Shown here: piece by piece, positions 1 through 11,465 of the stretch
Layout: each line of letters opens with the position of its first letter
Numbering within the stretch: position 1 is the stretch's first letter
Assembly: GCA_023935145.1 (NCBI GenBank)
Contig: CM043697.1
Location: 48,961,001-49,025,000, forward strand
Length of the DNA: 64,000 bases
Direction of reading: 5' to 3'
Origin: Bretschneidera sinensis
Lineage: Eukaryota; Streptophyta; Magnoliopsida; Brassicales; Akaniaceae
Notes under the pieces: model-generated
Seen by the model: the letters and a program-made list of their open reading frames with translations, nothing else
What the model was told of the DNA's origin: nothing
Database searches by the model: none
Program-made: the position numbers and the translations under genes

Positions 1-60
1 TAAAGACCCATTTGCAACCAATGGAAGAAGAAAAGCTTGATACCACTTCAAGTTGATATC

Positions 61-756
61 AAGAAAGAAGAAATGTGTTTCTTTTGTAAAAAGAATGGAC
101 ATATGAAGAAGGAATACATCAAATTTCAAAAATGATTTGAGAAGAAAGGTAATCCAACCTCGTTTATTTGTTATGAATCTAATATGGTTAATGTTAATAT
201 TAACACCTAGTGGATTGATTCTGGATTTACAATCCATATTACAAACTTCTTGCAGGGTATACAAAACCTAAGGAAGCCAGTGAGAAGTGAACAAAGCATC
301 TTATCAGGAAACAAGATGGGCTCACATGTGGAGGCGATTGAAACTTGCGTTTTAACTTTAAGTAGTGGCTTTATTTTAAAATTGGAAAAGACCTTTTATG
401 TACCAAGTTTCTCACGAAACTTGATTTCTATTTTCGGACTTGTACCATTTGGATATTCCTTTAATTTTCAAGACATATCTTTTAGTTTATTTTATAAAAC
501 TGATTATGTTAGGAATGGTATTTTGTCTGATGGTTTTTATCATCTTTATTTGCAAAATGATGCCACTTATAGTTCAATGCATGTTCAAAATGGCGTTAAA
601 ATGTTCAATATTAACGAGGACTCCTCTATGTTATGGCACCGGAGATTAGGACATCTCTCCATAGAAAGAATTAAGAGATTAGTGAATAAAGGGGTACTTA
701 GTACTCTAGATTATACTGATTTGGAGACTTGTGTGGACTGCATTAAGGGAAAATAG
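61..756 (+). pseudogene. Copia gag zinc knuckle, protease and pre-integrase remnant
   Basis: A CCHC zinc knuckle begins at about 76 (C-F-F-C, then G-H), but the fourth ligand codon at 115-117 is TAC (Tyr) instead of Cys, so it probably could not bind zinc. A stop at 208-210 is followed directly by the aspartic-protease motif WIDSG at about 211-225. An open stretch from 250 holds the C-terminal protease region and, near 631-660, the pre-integrase signature WHRRLGHLS, then C-x2-C (CVDC) of the integrase HHCC zinc-binding motif. The stretch ends at the 754-756 stop. This is retroelement debris, not a host gene. Confidence 0.8.
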
Positions 757-1566
757 ACCAACAAGTCCAAGAAAGGTGCTAATAAGAGTTCGGACATATT
801 AGAAATCATTCATACTGATATATGTTGTCCAGACATGGACGCATATGATCAGAAATATTTCATCACTTTTATCGATGATTACTCACGATATATGTATATC
901 TATTTGCTTCATAAGAAGAATGAAACATTGGATTCCTTCAAAGTCTTTAAAGCTGAAGTTGAGAACCAATGCGGAAAGCAAATACAAATTGTGAGATCCA
1001 ATAGAAGTGGAGAATATTATGGTAGATACATAAAAAGTGGACAAGCACCTGGTCTTTTTACCAAGTTTCTTCAAGAACATGGGATTGTTGCCCATTACAC
1101 TATGCTTGGTTCCCTAGACCAGAATGGTGTTGCAAAAAAAAGAAACCGAACATTGATGGACATGGTGCGGAGTATGCTTAGCAACTCCAATCTTCCTACA
1201 TCTTTGTGGACTAAAGCATTAAAGATGGTTGCGTATATATTAAACCGAGTTCCAACCAAGGCTGTTCTCAAGACACCATTTGAATTATGAAAAGGTTGAA
1301 AATCGAGTTTGCGACATATGTGTGTTTGGGGATGTTCGTCTGAGGTGAGGATTTATAACCCACAAGAGAATAAACTGGATCCGAGGACTATTAGTGGGTA
1401 TTTCGTTGGATATGCCGAAAGGTCCAAGGGTTATAGGTTTTATTGTCCAACTCATACTACAAGGATTGTGGAATCAAGAAACACTAAGTTTATAGAGAAT
1501 GACATAATCAGTGGGAGGGATCGGTTCAGGAACTTAGTTCCTGTACATGATCATACAAAATCTTAA
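757..1566 (+). pseudogene. Copia integrase core remnant with lost catalytic residues
   Basis: An integrase catalytic core (rve family) is readable: [12 protein letters not shown] at about 868-903, [10 protein letters not shown] near 996-1025, and [11 protein letters not shown] near 1123-1155. In intact copia integrases the second motif carries the catalytic Asp where Asn now stands (RSN). The third carries the catalytic Glu where Lys now stands (NGVAKKRN). Two of the three DDE residues are therefore gone, by G-to-A type changes. Stops near 1288-1300 split the core from the C-terminal part at 1309-1566, which has the copia GYFVGY motif. The protein cannot have been active in this state. Confidence 0.85.
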
Positions 1567-1961
1567 CCTTCATCAAATGATAGATTGGTTATAGTTCATA
1601 GCATACCTCAAGTACAAGCTCGTGTTGACCAATCAATCGTTGAGGTTCCATAAGCTGCTGACAACATTCTAATAGATCAAGTAGTTCAGGAAATACCACA
1701 AGCTCCTGAATAACCAGTTGAACCACAAGCTCCCTGGGAGACATTGGTACAACATTAAGAAAATCTACTAGAGACAGGAGATCAGCAATTCCTAGTGATT
1801 ACATTGTGTATCTACAAGAATTTGACTATAATTTTGGAGCTGAAAATGATCCTGAAACCTTTTTACAGGCCATGAGTTGCAAAGGGTCAACCTTATGGCA
1901 CGATGCCATGAAGGAAGAGATGAATTCCATGAAAAGCAACGGAGTCTAAGATTTTGTAGAG

Positions 1962-3418
1962 TTGCCTAATAGGGCGAAGGTCATTGGTTACAAATGGGTC
2001 TTTAAGATCAAGAAAGATTCATTAGGCAACATTGAGAGATACAAAGCAAGACTTGTTGCTAAGGGATTTACTCAAAAAGAAAAAATTGATTACACGGAGA
2101 CTTTCTCTCCTGTATCTAAGAAAGATTCTCTTCGTATTATTTTGGCATTAGTTGCTCATTTTGACCTTGAGCTGCAACAAATGGATGTGAAAACCGCATT
2201 TCTTAATGGAGATTTGGAGGAGGAGGTTTATATGAAACAACTTGAAGGTTTCTCCTCTAATGATGTGAGTATTTGGTTTGCAAGCTTAAGATATCCATAT
2301 ACGGTTTAAAATAAGCCTCCTATCAATGGTATTTTAAATTCCATGAAGTAATTTCTTCATTCGGTTTTGTTGAAAACTCCATAGATCAATGTATATACCA
2401 GAAGGTTAGTGGAAGTAAAATTTTTTTTCTTGTTTTATATGTGGATGATATTTTACTTACAACCAATGATAAGGGCTTGCTACATGAGGTGAAATAATTT
2501 CTCTCTAAAATTTTTGATATGAAAGATATAGGTGAGACATCTTATGTCATTGGCATTAAGATCCATAGAGATAGACCTCGAGGTGTTTTAGGTCTGTCAC
2601 AAGAAAGCTATATCAACAAAGTTTTAGAGAGATTTTGGATGATAGGTTGTTCACCAAGTGTAGCTCCCATTGTGAAGGGTGATAGGTTCAATTTGAACCC
2701 ATGTCTGAAGAATGATTTTGAAAGAGAATCCATGAGGAACATTCCATATGCTTCTGCAGTCGGAAACTTTATGTATGCTCAGGTCTATACTAGACCTGAC
2801 ATTACATTTTCTGTAGGGATGCTAGGGCGATATTTGAGTAACCCAGATATAGACCACTGGAGAACTACAAAGAAAGTAATGAGGTATCTTCAAGGAACTA
2901 AAGACTACAAGCTTATATATAGAGAAACGGACAATCTGAATGTGATTGACTACTCTGATTCAGACTTTGCTGGCTGTGTTGATTCACATAAATCAACATC
3001 AGGGTACATTTTTCTGATGACCCGTGGAGCTGTTTCTTGGATAAGTGTCAAACAGACATTGACTGCTACTTCTACTATGGAAGTAGAGTTCGTCACTTGT
3101 TTTGAGGCCACTTCATATGGTGTATGGCTTAGGAGTTTCATTTCTGGGCTTAGAGTCATGGATTCTATATCTAAGCCATTGAGAATTTTTTGTGACAATT
3201 CAACTGCTGTTTTTATGGCTAAGAACAATAAAAGTGGAAGTCGAAGTAAACACATCGACATTAAATATTTAGCCATAAGAGAACGTGTAAAAGAAAAGAA
3301 AGTAGTCATTGAACACATTAGCACTGAATTAATGATCGCTGATCCTTTGACTAAGGGCATACCACCTCTGAAATTCAAGGATCATATAGAGAAAATGAGA
3401 CTTGGTTCCATTTTGTAA
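1962..3418 (+). pseudogene. Copia reverse transcriptase / RNase H remnant
   Basis: The reverse-transcriptase domain begins with GYKWVFKIK and QMDVKTAFLNGDLEEEVYM (about 1986-2245). It then shifts frame near 2250-2310. The active-site YVDD box is at 2438-2449. The frame from 2519 runs cleanly through the RT thumb and the copia RNase H, with SDSDFAGC, STSGY and CDNSTAVFMAKN, and ends at 3418 with the usual copia C-terminus (ADPLTKG). The 3' half is the best preserved part of the element. The break near 2300 and the interrupted upstream frame make it a pseudogene. Confidence 0.85.
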
Positions 3419-3702
3419 TTGTATACATACAGTTTATTAATGAAACTCTTATATATTTTGATGTTTTCTCATATTCATGTGCACCTTAATTTCTTTGAGT
3501 AAATTCATCTGTATAGGACCAAGAATAAACATAGGGTTTATTCATTAAGAAATGTTGTCACATGAAGAATAATACTTGAGGAACTAAATGCATCATAATA
3601 CATGGAAATAATACTCACTCTTAGAGGACTTATCGCCATGATTCATATATTTACTTCTTAAAATATAAACAATGGGATTAAGTTAGCGTAAATGTATGGA
3701 CC

Positions 3703-4105
3703 AAGTGGGAGAATGTAACCAATAATCCATTTATGGTCCAAACATTCAACCTTTTGGCTACCCATGAACCTTTTGGCTGCCCATGAAACTTTTGGCTACC
3801 TCAACCTTTTGGCTGCTCATTGATTGTGGTAACAAATGTATGGAATACGGATGGACATTCTTGATGGGAGAACAACTATAAATACAGGTTTGGTCCATAA
3901 ACTCGGGACTACTCATTTTTCTTTCATACACCATCAAATTGGAGAGTTCTGAGAGGCTAGAAGAACCAAAACCGAGAGAATATCAGATTGTGTAAGTGAA
4001 AAACTTCAATGGCCGGAGGTATATTTACGGTCCATCTTAATTCTACCTTTGATCTATATGCTATTTAAATTGTTTAGCATGTTTAGATTATATTTAGTTT
4101 TAACA
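3703..4105 (+). repeat. Polypurine tract and 3' LTR of the first copia element
   Basis: AAGTGGGAGAA at 3703-3713 is a typical copia polypurine tract, immediately followed by TGTAACC. Inside the LTR lie about four degenerate short repeats containing CCTTTTGGCT (3750-3825) and a TATA-like CTATAAATA at 3876-3884. The LTR's right end is not certain. Confidence 0.65.
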
Positions 4106-4740
4106 AGTTAAACAATAAAAATAACTATAATTTAGAAAATCACTTCAATGCATTTTTAACAATCCGATTGAACAAATAAGATTACAATTCGACAGAGTTT
4201 CTTTTAGATGGTTTATTTGGATTATACTTGATTACGAATCTATCAATAATTAATTAATCTTATCTAAAGTTTGTTGAGATGATAATTATCTAAATGAAAT
4301 TTACCCTCATCTCTCATTCTACCGATAGATAAAAGTCTGCTATATTATTTATAATTATCTTATTTAAAGATATAAGTGAAACAAAAATTGATCAAATCCG
4401 ATAGAAACAATTATCCAAGCGTCTCTCTCTAAAACATATATCAGTGATTGTATCTCTCTTCAACCACCACGATTTCTCCGACCATTTTAGCCACTGGAAC
4501 AATGAAGTAAGTTATCTTTTCTCCCTCATCTTCTCTCTATTTCGTGGATCAGTGTAAGTGAATACACTATTAACTTTTTTTTTGGAGCTTTTTTCGGGTG
4601 ATGGGAACTTCTTTAGTGGTTGAAATACGAATTAAGGATATTTTATTTCTTTTTGGTGGGATTATTCTTTGCTTGGATGGTTTGATTGAAAAGTATCCAC
4701 AACATTTACAACTACTTTTATATTCTCAAAAGACATCTAG
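4106..4740. other. AT-rich sequence without a recognisable gene
   Basis: No open frame or family motif is visible. Part may still belong to the preceding LTR. It ends at the target-site duplication of the next element. Confidence 0.5.
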
Positions 4741-4745
4741 GAAGC

Positions 4746-5969
4746 TGTAGCTCGAGGTTTCAACCCAAGGGGGGTGAATTGGGTTTTTAAAAACTTTTTG
4801 CGGAATTAATACAAGTTTATAAAAACTGATAAGCAGCAAACAATTAATACAAGTAATGTGCTGTAAATAAAGAGTTTAAGGAAAGAGGATGCAAACACAG
4901 TTTATAGTGGTTCGGCAATATCGGATTCATTCCGACCCTACGTCCACTCTCTTCAAGGAACTCCTTGAAGTAATCCACTAAGTAACTTTGTCGCACAACT
5001 TAGCCGGGTGTTGCACAAACCATACACAAGCAAATTACAGGAGTTGCTTAAACCGAAAAATCCCCTTCCTTTTGGAAGTTTCCCCTTACTCTCGGAAGTA
5101 ATTCCTTTACAAAGATGGTGTAAAGTAAAAGGTAGAGAGATAGCAAATGAAAGCTTATTACAACAGAAATGTCTCTCTTTCAAAGTAAAGCTTGAAGAAA
5201 TGACTTAACAAGATTATTTCAAAGCTTTTTGTGTTTCAAGAGTATAAAAACTTGATTATGTGAGATCAACTCTTTTTGAATATATACAGCTTATTATTGA
5301 ATGCTTAACTGAATGGGTTTATATAGCAATCAATTAATATGACTGTTAGGACTTTAATTTGAAAAAGATTTACTTTAAAACTTTCAGATTTGGAGTCCAA
5401 CGGTCATATTTTTGAACCACCAGTCGACTGGGTTCACTTGAAAAAATCATGTTTTCAGACCTTCTGGGTATCTAGTTGACTGGTATATATCATCCAGTCG
5501 ACTGGGGATTTTCTGTCCATTTTACCAGTCGATTGGGTTGATTCATCTAGTCGACTGGGGACTTACTGTCCATGTACCAGTCGATTGGGTTGATTCATCC
5601 AGTCGATTGGGTACCTTCTGTCTTATATACCAGTCGACTGGTATATGTACCCAGTCGACTGGGTTGTCTTCTAACCCAGTTTTTCTTCTGTTTTTCATTA
5701 AAAACATTTAAAAACAATGGTTTTTAGAAAATCTTTTGTGTTCGATCCATTGAACAAGCTAATACAATGTATAAGTGAGACTTACATTGGTTCTAAACCT
5801 TAAGACCTATACTAGATCTTCAGTCTTCACTTGATACTTGATTTGGTTCGAGTTCTTGCACTTTGTTCCTTGGTTAAATTTGTTTGATCCTTAATACAAC
5901 TTAGTTTAAACTTGTTAGTTAAATAACAGTTGTGTTTTGCCATCATTAAAATATGGGCGAGGGTCAACA
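4746..5969 (-). repeat. 3' LTR of the Sirevirus-like element
   Basis: It matches 13840-15084 along its length. On the minus strand it begins TGTTGACCCTCG at 5969. A TATA box (minus strand TATATAAA) lies at 5318-5325, and a palindrome array (5420-5662) lies upstream of it in U3. It is about 21 bp shorter than the 5' LTR, mainly because it has one palindrome unit fewer. Confidence 0.93.
5420..5662. repeat. CCAGTCGACTGG palindrome array in the 3' LTR
   Basis: Nine units, four perfect. Most variants differ by C/T or G/A at the central CpG, as expected from decay of methylated cytosines. Confidence 0.9.
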
Positions 5970-5983
5970 ATCTCCCCCTTTTT
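5970..5983 (-). other. Polypurine tract next to the 3' LTR
   Basis: Minus strand reads AAAAAGGGGGAGAT directly before TGTTGACC. Similar G-rich runs on the same strand near 6182-6195 and 6241-6252 may be extra purine tracts, as described for Sireviruses. Confidence 0.8.
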
Positions 5984-6641
5984 GATGATGACAAAACTAA
6001 TAATATGAAAACAATTTTAAAAGCTAAGTGTTAGGATTTTACAAAAATTTGGACAGTCTTCTCTGTTTTTAGAGTAAAACCACCCTGTAAACAAGCAAAT
6101 ACAGTTTATATTTCTTTTAACCAATCCAGAATCAAACTCAACCAATCAATAAACAACATTTTTATAATGCTATGGAGCAATGCTCCCCCTAAATCTATGC
6201 ATTGGTTGCGTTTACTTAGATTTTTTCGTTTTCTCATTTTTCTCCCCAATTTTGACAACTACAACCAAAGGGGGTATAACATGAATAATAAGCTATTTAG
6301 CCAACACAATCATCTAGAGTATAAGAAAACAAACTTGTACGAAAAAATTTGGCTTCATTCGGGTTTCGAAAGCCTTCCCGGGAATAACTGAAAGTTTTCA
6401 TACACGTATAAGCATTTTAGAGCAGTTTAGTGGCTAAACATAGTTTTAAAACAGTGCTAACATATCACAAATAGCGTAAATAGATGCAAGAAATATGGCT
6501 AATAGAAATACATCATCATATATAAAAAGTCAATACACAAACGGGCTTCACAGAGCCATAACTAAGACAAAATAGTATATGATATGTTCGTGCTATGTGA
6601 TAAGAGCTGGAAAACACTAAGTACATAATAAAGATATAGAC

Positions 6642-7904
6642 TCAAGGTGCGGGAGAGTCCGAGCTGTCACGAAGAAGTTCCCTAATCTCAGCTAGGGAAC
6701 CCTCTGTGTGCTCTCGATGTAACTCGAAGTCATCCCGTAGCTGGTCTATGGACGAGCTCAGTCTCTGGTAATCAGACTACATGGACTGAAAATTGGACTC
6801 CATCGTCATCTGGAGGCTGGTGATAGCTCGTAGAATGTCGCCGTAACCAGTCTGACCAGTACTCGAGTCACCAATGGGAGGTGCTCAGGTATCCGTCTCC
6901 ATCTCAGCAGCTGTATCAGCAACAGCATCCTCATCACTGTCGCTCGCATCCTCTCGGATCCTCAGGCGCTTTCCGGCCTTTGGATAGAGGAATCCTTCAC
7001 GAATAGTACATTCCATCTTATTCAGTGATGAGATGTTGATGATGTCCGTCAATCCGATATTTTGAGCCTCGGAGGCAAGCAAAGGTACCCGGAAGTGCTG
7101 GAGGATGAACGTAATGAGCATCCCATAAGGAAGACACCCGGAGTCGTTTGCTTCGCTGTTTATCATGTTGGCGAGTAGCAGAGGATATATATTGAAGTGG
7201 TGCCCAGATTTTAGGCACCAAATCAATACCGTATCTATTTTAGATAGATACCCTCGACTCTCGAGTCTCGGGTGGATGGTCCAACTGACAATCAGCTGAA
7301 ACTTCTTTGAGTCGAGGGGCATGTCACTACATGTATGAAATGTAGTGGGTCTATACACATAGTTAGGGTCTCCCCTGACTATCCGATAGGCTTCCTCAAC
7401 CTCAAACTTGTCTGGCCATCCATCCAGACTCCATTGAATCCCCGTTACAGGGATTCTCAGAACGCTCATCAAGAGGTCAGTGTTGACCTCAAACTCCACA
7501 CCGCTGACTCTGGTTCTGAATCTCAAAGCCAGAGGACTGGGTTTCACCAAGTTTGCGTAGAACTGGTAAATCAATCGCGGGTAATATTTCTCATGAATTC
7601 TGACCAGTGGGGTCAGATTTATTGCCTCAAAGGCTGGTAGAATATTGAAATTTCCATGGCGAATAGAGTCGAAATCAACGACTCTACCCGTCATGATTTT
7701 CTTGTGACGGATTATAGAGTTATACCTTGCATGTGCCGTCGGACTATAAAACAGAGTCTGCTCCAACTCTATTATGGGCTCCTTGCTGGATGAGCCCGCT
7801 GCTCCCTTTCCTTTTGACTCCAATGCCGAAGGTTTTGAAGACCTTGGCTTTTTAGGTGCATTAGGTCCACTTGTTATGAGTTTTATATGGATTTTATCGC
7901 TCAT
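6642..7904 (-). pseudogene. Extra ORF in env position (plant transposon-protein domain)
   Basis: Translation from 7904 (MSDKIHIKL) gives 339 residues to a TGA at 6885-6887. The frame then continues to a second stop (TAG, 6777-6779) and ends at 6642-6644, about 420 codons in all. Both internal stops sit where one C-to-T change would make them. The N-terminal 50 residues are Ser/Lys/Pro-rich. The globular middle (RVVDFDSI ... SWTIHPRLESRGYLS) resembles the domain called 'putative plant transposon protein' (Pfam Transposase_32 type), a recall-based match. The C-terminal part after residue 340 looks like a coiled coil. It lies in the same orientation as pol. No signal peptide or clear membrane segment is seen, so a true envelope role is not supported. 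Confidence 0.75.
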
Positions 7905-8114
7905 TTTGAAGAAAAAAGAGTTTTTGGGGAAAATAGATTTTGGTGAAAATAAGAGATTTTAACCGTAGAAAGTCAAAAATCTCTTTATGGATGAGTAGGT
8001 CGGTGTGTTTAGATGAAGTTTGGATGGTTTTTGGATCAAAATAGTGATTTTTTCTAGAGAGAGAAAACTTGGGAGTTCAAAAATGGCGTAAAAGTTCAGA
8101 AAAATGAACAGTTA

Positions 8115-8470
8115 TATTTATAATATTGCGATACCAGTCGACTGGGTCGAGTTACCAGTCGACTGGGCCCTTTTGAAAAGATGAACAGTTTGCCTACCAG
8201 TCGACTGGGTAAACTTACTAGTCGACTGGATAAACTGGCAGTCATTTACCAGTCGATTGGGCTACCTTTACCAGTCGACTAGAGGACAATGGTTTTTCAA
8301 AAATAGGCGCCAAACAGGGATTCGACCTAATAGACGACTGGAGAAGACTTACCAGTCGTCTGGAATATTTAGCAGAGAGTTACCAGTCGACTGGGTCAGA
8401 TGTACTAGTTGACTGGAAGATTTAGCAGTGAATTACCAGTCGACTGGAGAACATTTACCAGTCGACTGGA
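8115..8470 (-). promoter_or_regulatory. Palindrome array plus TATA box upstream of the extra ORF
   Basis: Twelve copies of the 12-bp palindrome CCAGTCGACTGG or one- to two-base variants lie at 8134-8470; six are perfect. Downstream on the minus strand, 12 bp from the array edge, is a TATA-like TATAAATA (8122-8115), about 210 bp before the ORF start at 7904. The LTRs have the same order, with nine or ten palindromes followed by a TATA box about 95 bp on. Neighbouring bases between units (GTCGAG, TTGAAAA) also match the LTR U3. I infer a U3-derived internal promoter; function is not shown. Confidence 0.6.
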
Positions 8471-8608
8471 CCCTTAGTAAAATTTTCAGTTTTGAATTTT
8501 TGCACGATTTTGTTTATCTATGACATTTTTGAGTGAGGGAAATAATTAAACAAGGATTAATATTCTTTCACTCAATGTCAAATTTGCAAATGATGAAATG
8601 AGATGCAA

Positions 8609-10091
8609 TCAAACATTCAGTTTATCAAAATCAAGCAGTCCCATCAACATTCTAATCTTACAAAAACTAGCTTCACTTAGGGGTTTTGTAAGAATATCAA
8701 CTATTTGATCTTCTGAAGGTATGAATTCTAATCTTATATCACCTTTTTGAGCATGATCTCTTAGGAAATGATGTCTAATCTCTATATGCTTGGTTCTAGA
8801 GTGCTGAATAGGATGTTAGGTTGATGGCACTAGTATTATCACAAAATATAGGAATATTTTTGAGGTTCATGCCATAGTCTTCTAGTTGTTGTTTCATCCA
8901 TAACACTTGGGCACAACAACTGCCAGCTGCTACATATTCCGCCTCAGCGGTTGATAATGCAACGGAATTCTGTTTCTTGGAAAACCAAGAAGTTAACATA
9001 GCACCTAAGAATTGGCATGTTCCACTTGTGCTCTTTCTATCTAACCTACATCCAGCAAAATCAGCATCTGAATATCCTACTAGCTCAAAAGATGAATCTC
9101 TATAGTACCATAATCCTATGGTTTGGGTTCCTTGTAGATATCTAAGGATTCTTTTTACTGCAACTACATGTGATTCCTTAGGATTAGCCTGAAATCTAGC
9201 ACACATGCATACACTGAACATTATATCAGGTCTACTTGCAGTCAAATAAAGTAAAGCACCTATCATGCTTCTATAATATTTAGAATCTACAGTTTTACCT
9301 CCTTCATCAAGATCAAGTTTAGTAGTTGTGCTCATAGGCGTTCCAATTGGCTTTGAGCTTTCCATCCAGAACCTCTTTAGTAGGTCCTTAATGTACTTTT
9401 GTTGATTGATGAAAATACCTCCTTTAAGTTGCTTGATTTTCAGTCTAAGGAAGTAGGTAAGTTCTCCCATCATGCTCATTTCAAATTCACCTTGCATGCA
9501 CTTTGCAAACTCTTGACACATAGATTCATTAGTAGCACCAAATATAATATCATCAACATATATTTGAACTATCAATGTGTCATTTTTGTGAGTTTTTGTG
9601 AAGAGAGTTGTATCTATTCTACCTCTTACAAAATCATTATCAATCAAAAATTTACTTAGTCTTTCATACCATGCTCTTGGAGCTTGCTTCAACCCATATA
9701 GAGCTTTAGAAAGCTTGTAGACATGATTTGGTAGACTAGGATTTTCAAATCCAAGAGGTTGCTCAACATAAACCTCTTCTTCTATAAAGCCATTTAAAAA
9801 GGCACTTTTCACATCCATTTGAAATAGCTTAAATTTATTAAAGCATGCAAAGGCTAATAACATTCGAATGGCTTCTAATCTAGCTACGGGAGCATAGGTT
9901 TTATCAAAATCTATTCCTTCCTCTTGGTTATATCCCTTAGCAACTAATCTAGCCTTATTTCTAGTTACTGTACCATTTTCATCCATTTTATTTCTATATA
10001 CCCATTTAGTTCCAATTATTGAATGATCTTTTGGTCTTGGAACTAGTTTCCAAACATTGTTTCTCTCAAATTGATTTATCTCTTCCTGCAT
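8609..10091 (-). pseudogene. Reverse transcriptase / RNase H of the Sirevirus-like element
   Basis: Copia RT motifs are all readable: [48 protein letters not shown] and the catalytic YVDDIIFG box near 9570-9545. RNase H follows with [30 protein letters not shown] and [10 protein letters not shown] small deletion near 8820 shifts the frame. The expected C-terminus ([12 protein letters not shown] ... ILTKPLSE) then continues in another frame to a stop at 8609. The polymerase and RNase H active sites are intact, so the lesion affects only the tail. Confidence 0.92.
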
Positions 10092-10100
10092 TGCAATTAT

Positions 10101-11465
10101 CTAATCATTATCTTTTTCAGCTTCTATAAATGTCTTAGGTTCTACTTGAGACAAATAAGCTACAAAATTGCAAATATTTCTAATGGAAGAGCGAGTTCTT
10201 ACCCTTTGTGAAGGATCACCAATCACTTGATCAATTGGATGATAATTTACATACCTCCAATCCTTGGGTAGACTTTCCTCTTGTTGACTTGAGGATGGTT
10301 GGTCCACATTGGAAGTTTTTATCTCTTTATTTGCTTGAGGTGAACTCACTTTTAGGTCAACAATGGGAGTAGGAGTTTCCATTCTTGGAATAAAATCTGC
10401 ATCATCTTTAAAGGAAACTTCTCTACTACTCATTGGATTAGATTCATCAATAGTTACATGCATAGATTCTTCTACTAGTAGAGTTCTCTTATTGAAAACT
10501 CTATAAGCCTTACTAGTAGTTGAATATCCTAAAAATATTCCTTCATCGGTCTTGGAATCAAATTTACCCAAGTTAGTTTTATTGTTATTTAAGATGAAGT
10601 ACTTACTACCAAAAGCACGAAAATAGGAAATATTGGGCTTTCTCCCTTTCCATAGTTCATATGGAGTTTTATCAAGCAAAGGCCTTATTAAAATTCTATT
10701 TAAAATATAGCAAGAAGTATTCACGGCTTCAGCCCAAAAATATTTTGGTAAATTATTTTCACAAAGCATAGTCCTTGAAAATTCTTCTAGAACTCTATTT
10801 TTCCTCTCAACAACTCCATTTTGTTGAGAAGTTCTAGGTGCTGAAAAGTTGTGATTAATTCCATTTTCATCACAAAATTTTGAAAAGCTTTGATTTTCAA
10901 ATTCTTTGCCATGATCACTTCTTATGCTTGAAATACAAATTCCTTTTTCATTTTGTACCTTTTTGCAAAACTTTTTAAATTCTTTGAAAGCTTCATCCTT
11001 GTAAGCAATAAAAATAACAATGGTATATCTTGAATAGTTATCAACAATAACAAGAGCATATTGATGGCCACCTAGACTAATGGTACTAATTGGACCAAAT
11101 AAGTCCATATGCAAAAGTTCCAAAAGTCTAGTAGTTGAGACTACATTTTTTGCTTTAAAAGAAATCTTAGTTTGTTTTCCCATTTGAAAAGCATTGCAAA
11201 CTTTGTCTTTTTCAAAATTGATTTTAGAAAGTCCAATAACTAAATCTTTTCTTGAAACAATTTTTAGCAAGTTCATGTTTACATGACCAAGCCTTCTATG
11301 CCATAGTCATGGATTTTCACTAAAAGCAGGAAAACATTTTTCATTATCAGAATGCAAGGATTTCAAATCAACTATGTAGAAATTTTCATGTCTATGGCCA
11401 ATGAATTTGTTCTTGTTGCTCTTGATGTCTATAACTAGACAATGAGAGGTCTCAAATGTGACTTT
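10101..11465 (-). pseudogene. Pre-integrase and integrase of the Sirevirus-like element
   Basis: The frame contains WHRRLGH (zinc-binding pre-integrase, about 11303-11283) just after an in-frame TGA at 11307-11309, where copia elements usually have Trp. The integrase core follows with LLHMDLFGP, VDNYSRY, IRSDHGKEF and NGVVERKNR, so the D, D and E catalytic positions are all kept. The copia C-terminal motif GIFLGYSTTSKAYR is at about 10550-10500. The frame ends at an in-frame TAG (10101-10103) before the RT. Integrase would insert the cDNA into the host genome. Confidence 0.9.

Larger units (their letters stand above)
1..4105 (+). mobile_element. Decayed Ty1/copia element (3' part) with 3' LTR
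   Basis: The domain order on the plus strand is gag zinc knuckle, protease, pre-integrase, integrase, reverse transcriptase and RNase H. This is the Ty1/copia (Pseudoviridae) order. The element enters from the left edge, so its 5' LTR is outside the window. The reading frame is cut by many stops and frameshifts, for example at 208-210, 754-756, about 1288-1300, and from 1564 to 1960. The polypurine tract at 3703-3713 is followed by a TG that starts the 3' LTR. The right LTR end cannot be fixed because its partner LTR is not visible; about 4105 is a guess. It looks long dead. Confidence 0.9.

Noticed and set aside
2950..3378. 142-codon ORF antisense to the copia RNase H
   Set aside because: A shadow of the conserved RNase H coding frame, with no domain of its own.
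4953..5208. Small ORFs repeated at 4953-5183 and 14047-14277
   Set aside because: They lie in the R/U5 part of the two LTRs; the repetition is due to the LTRs.
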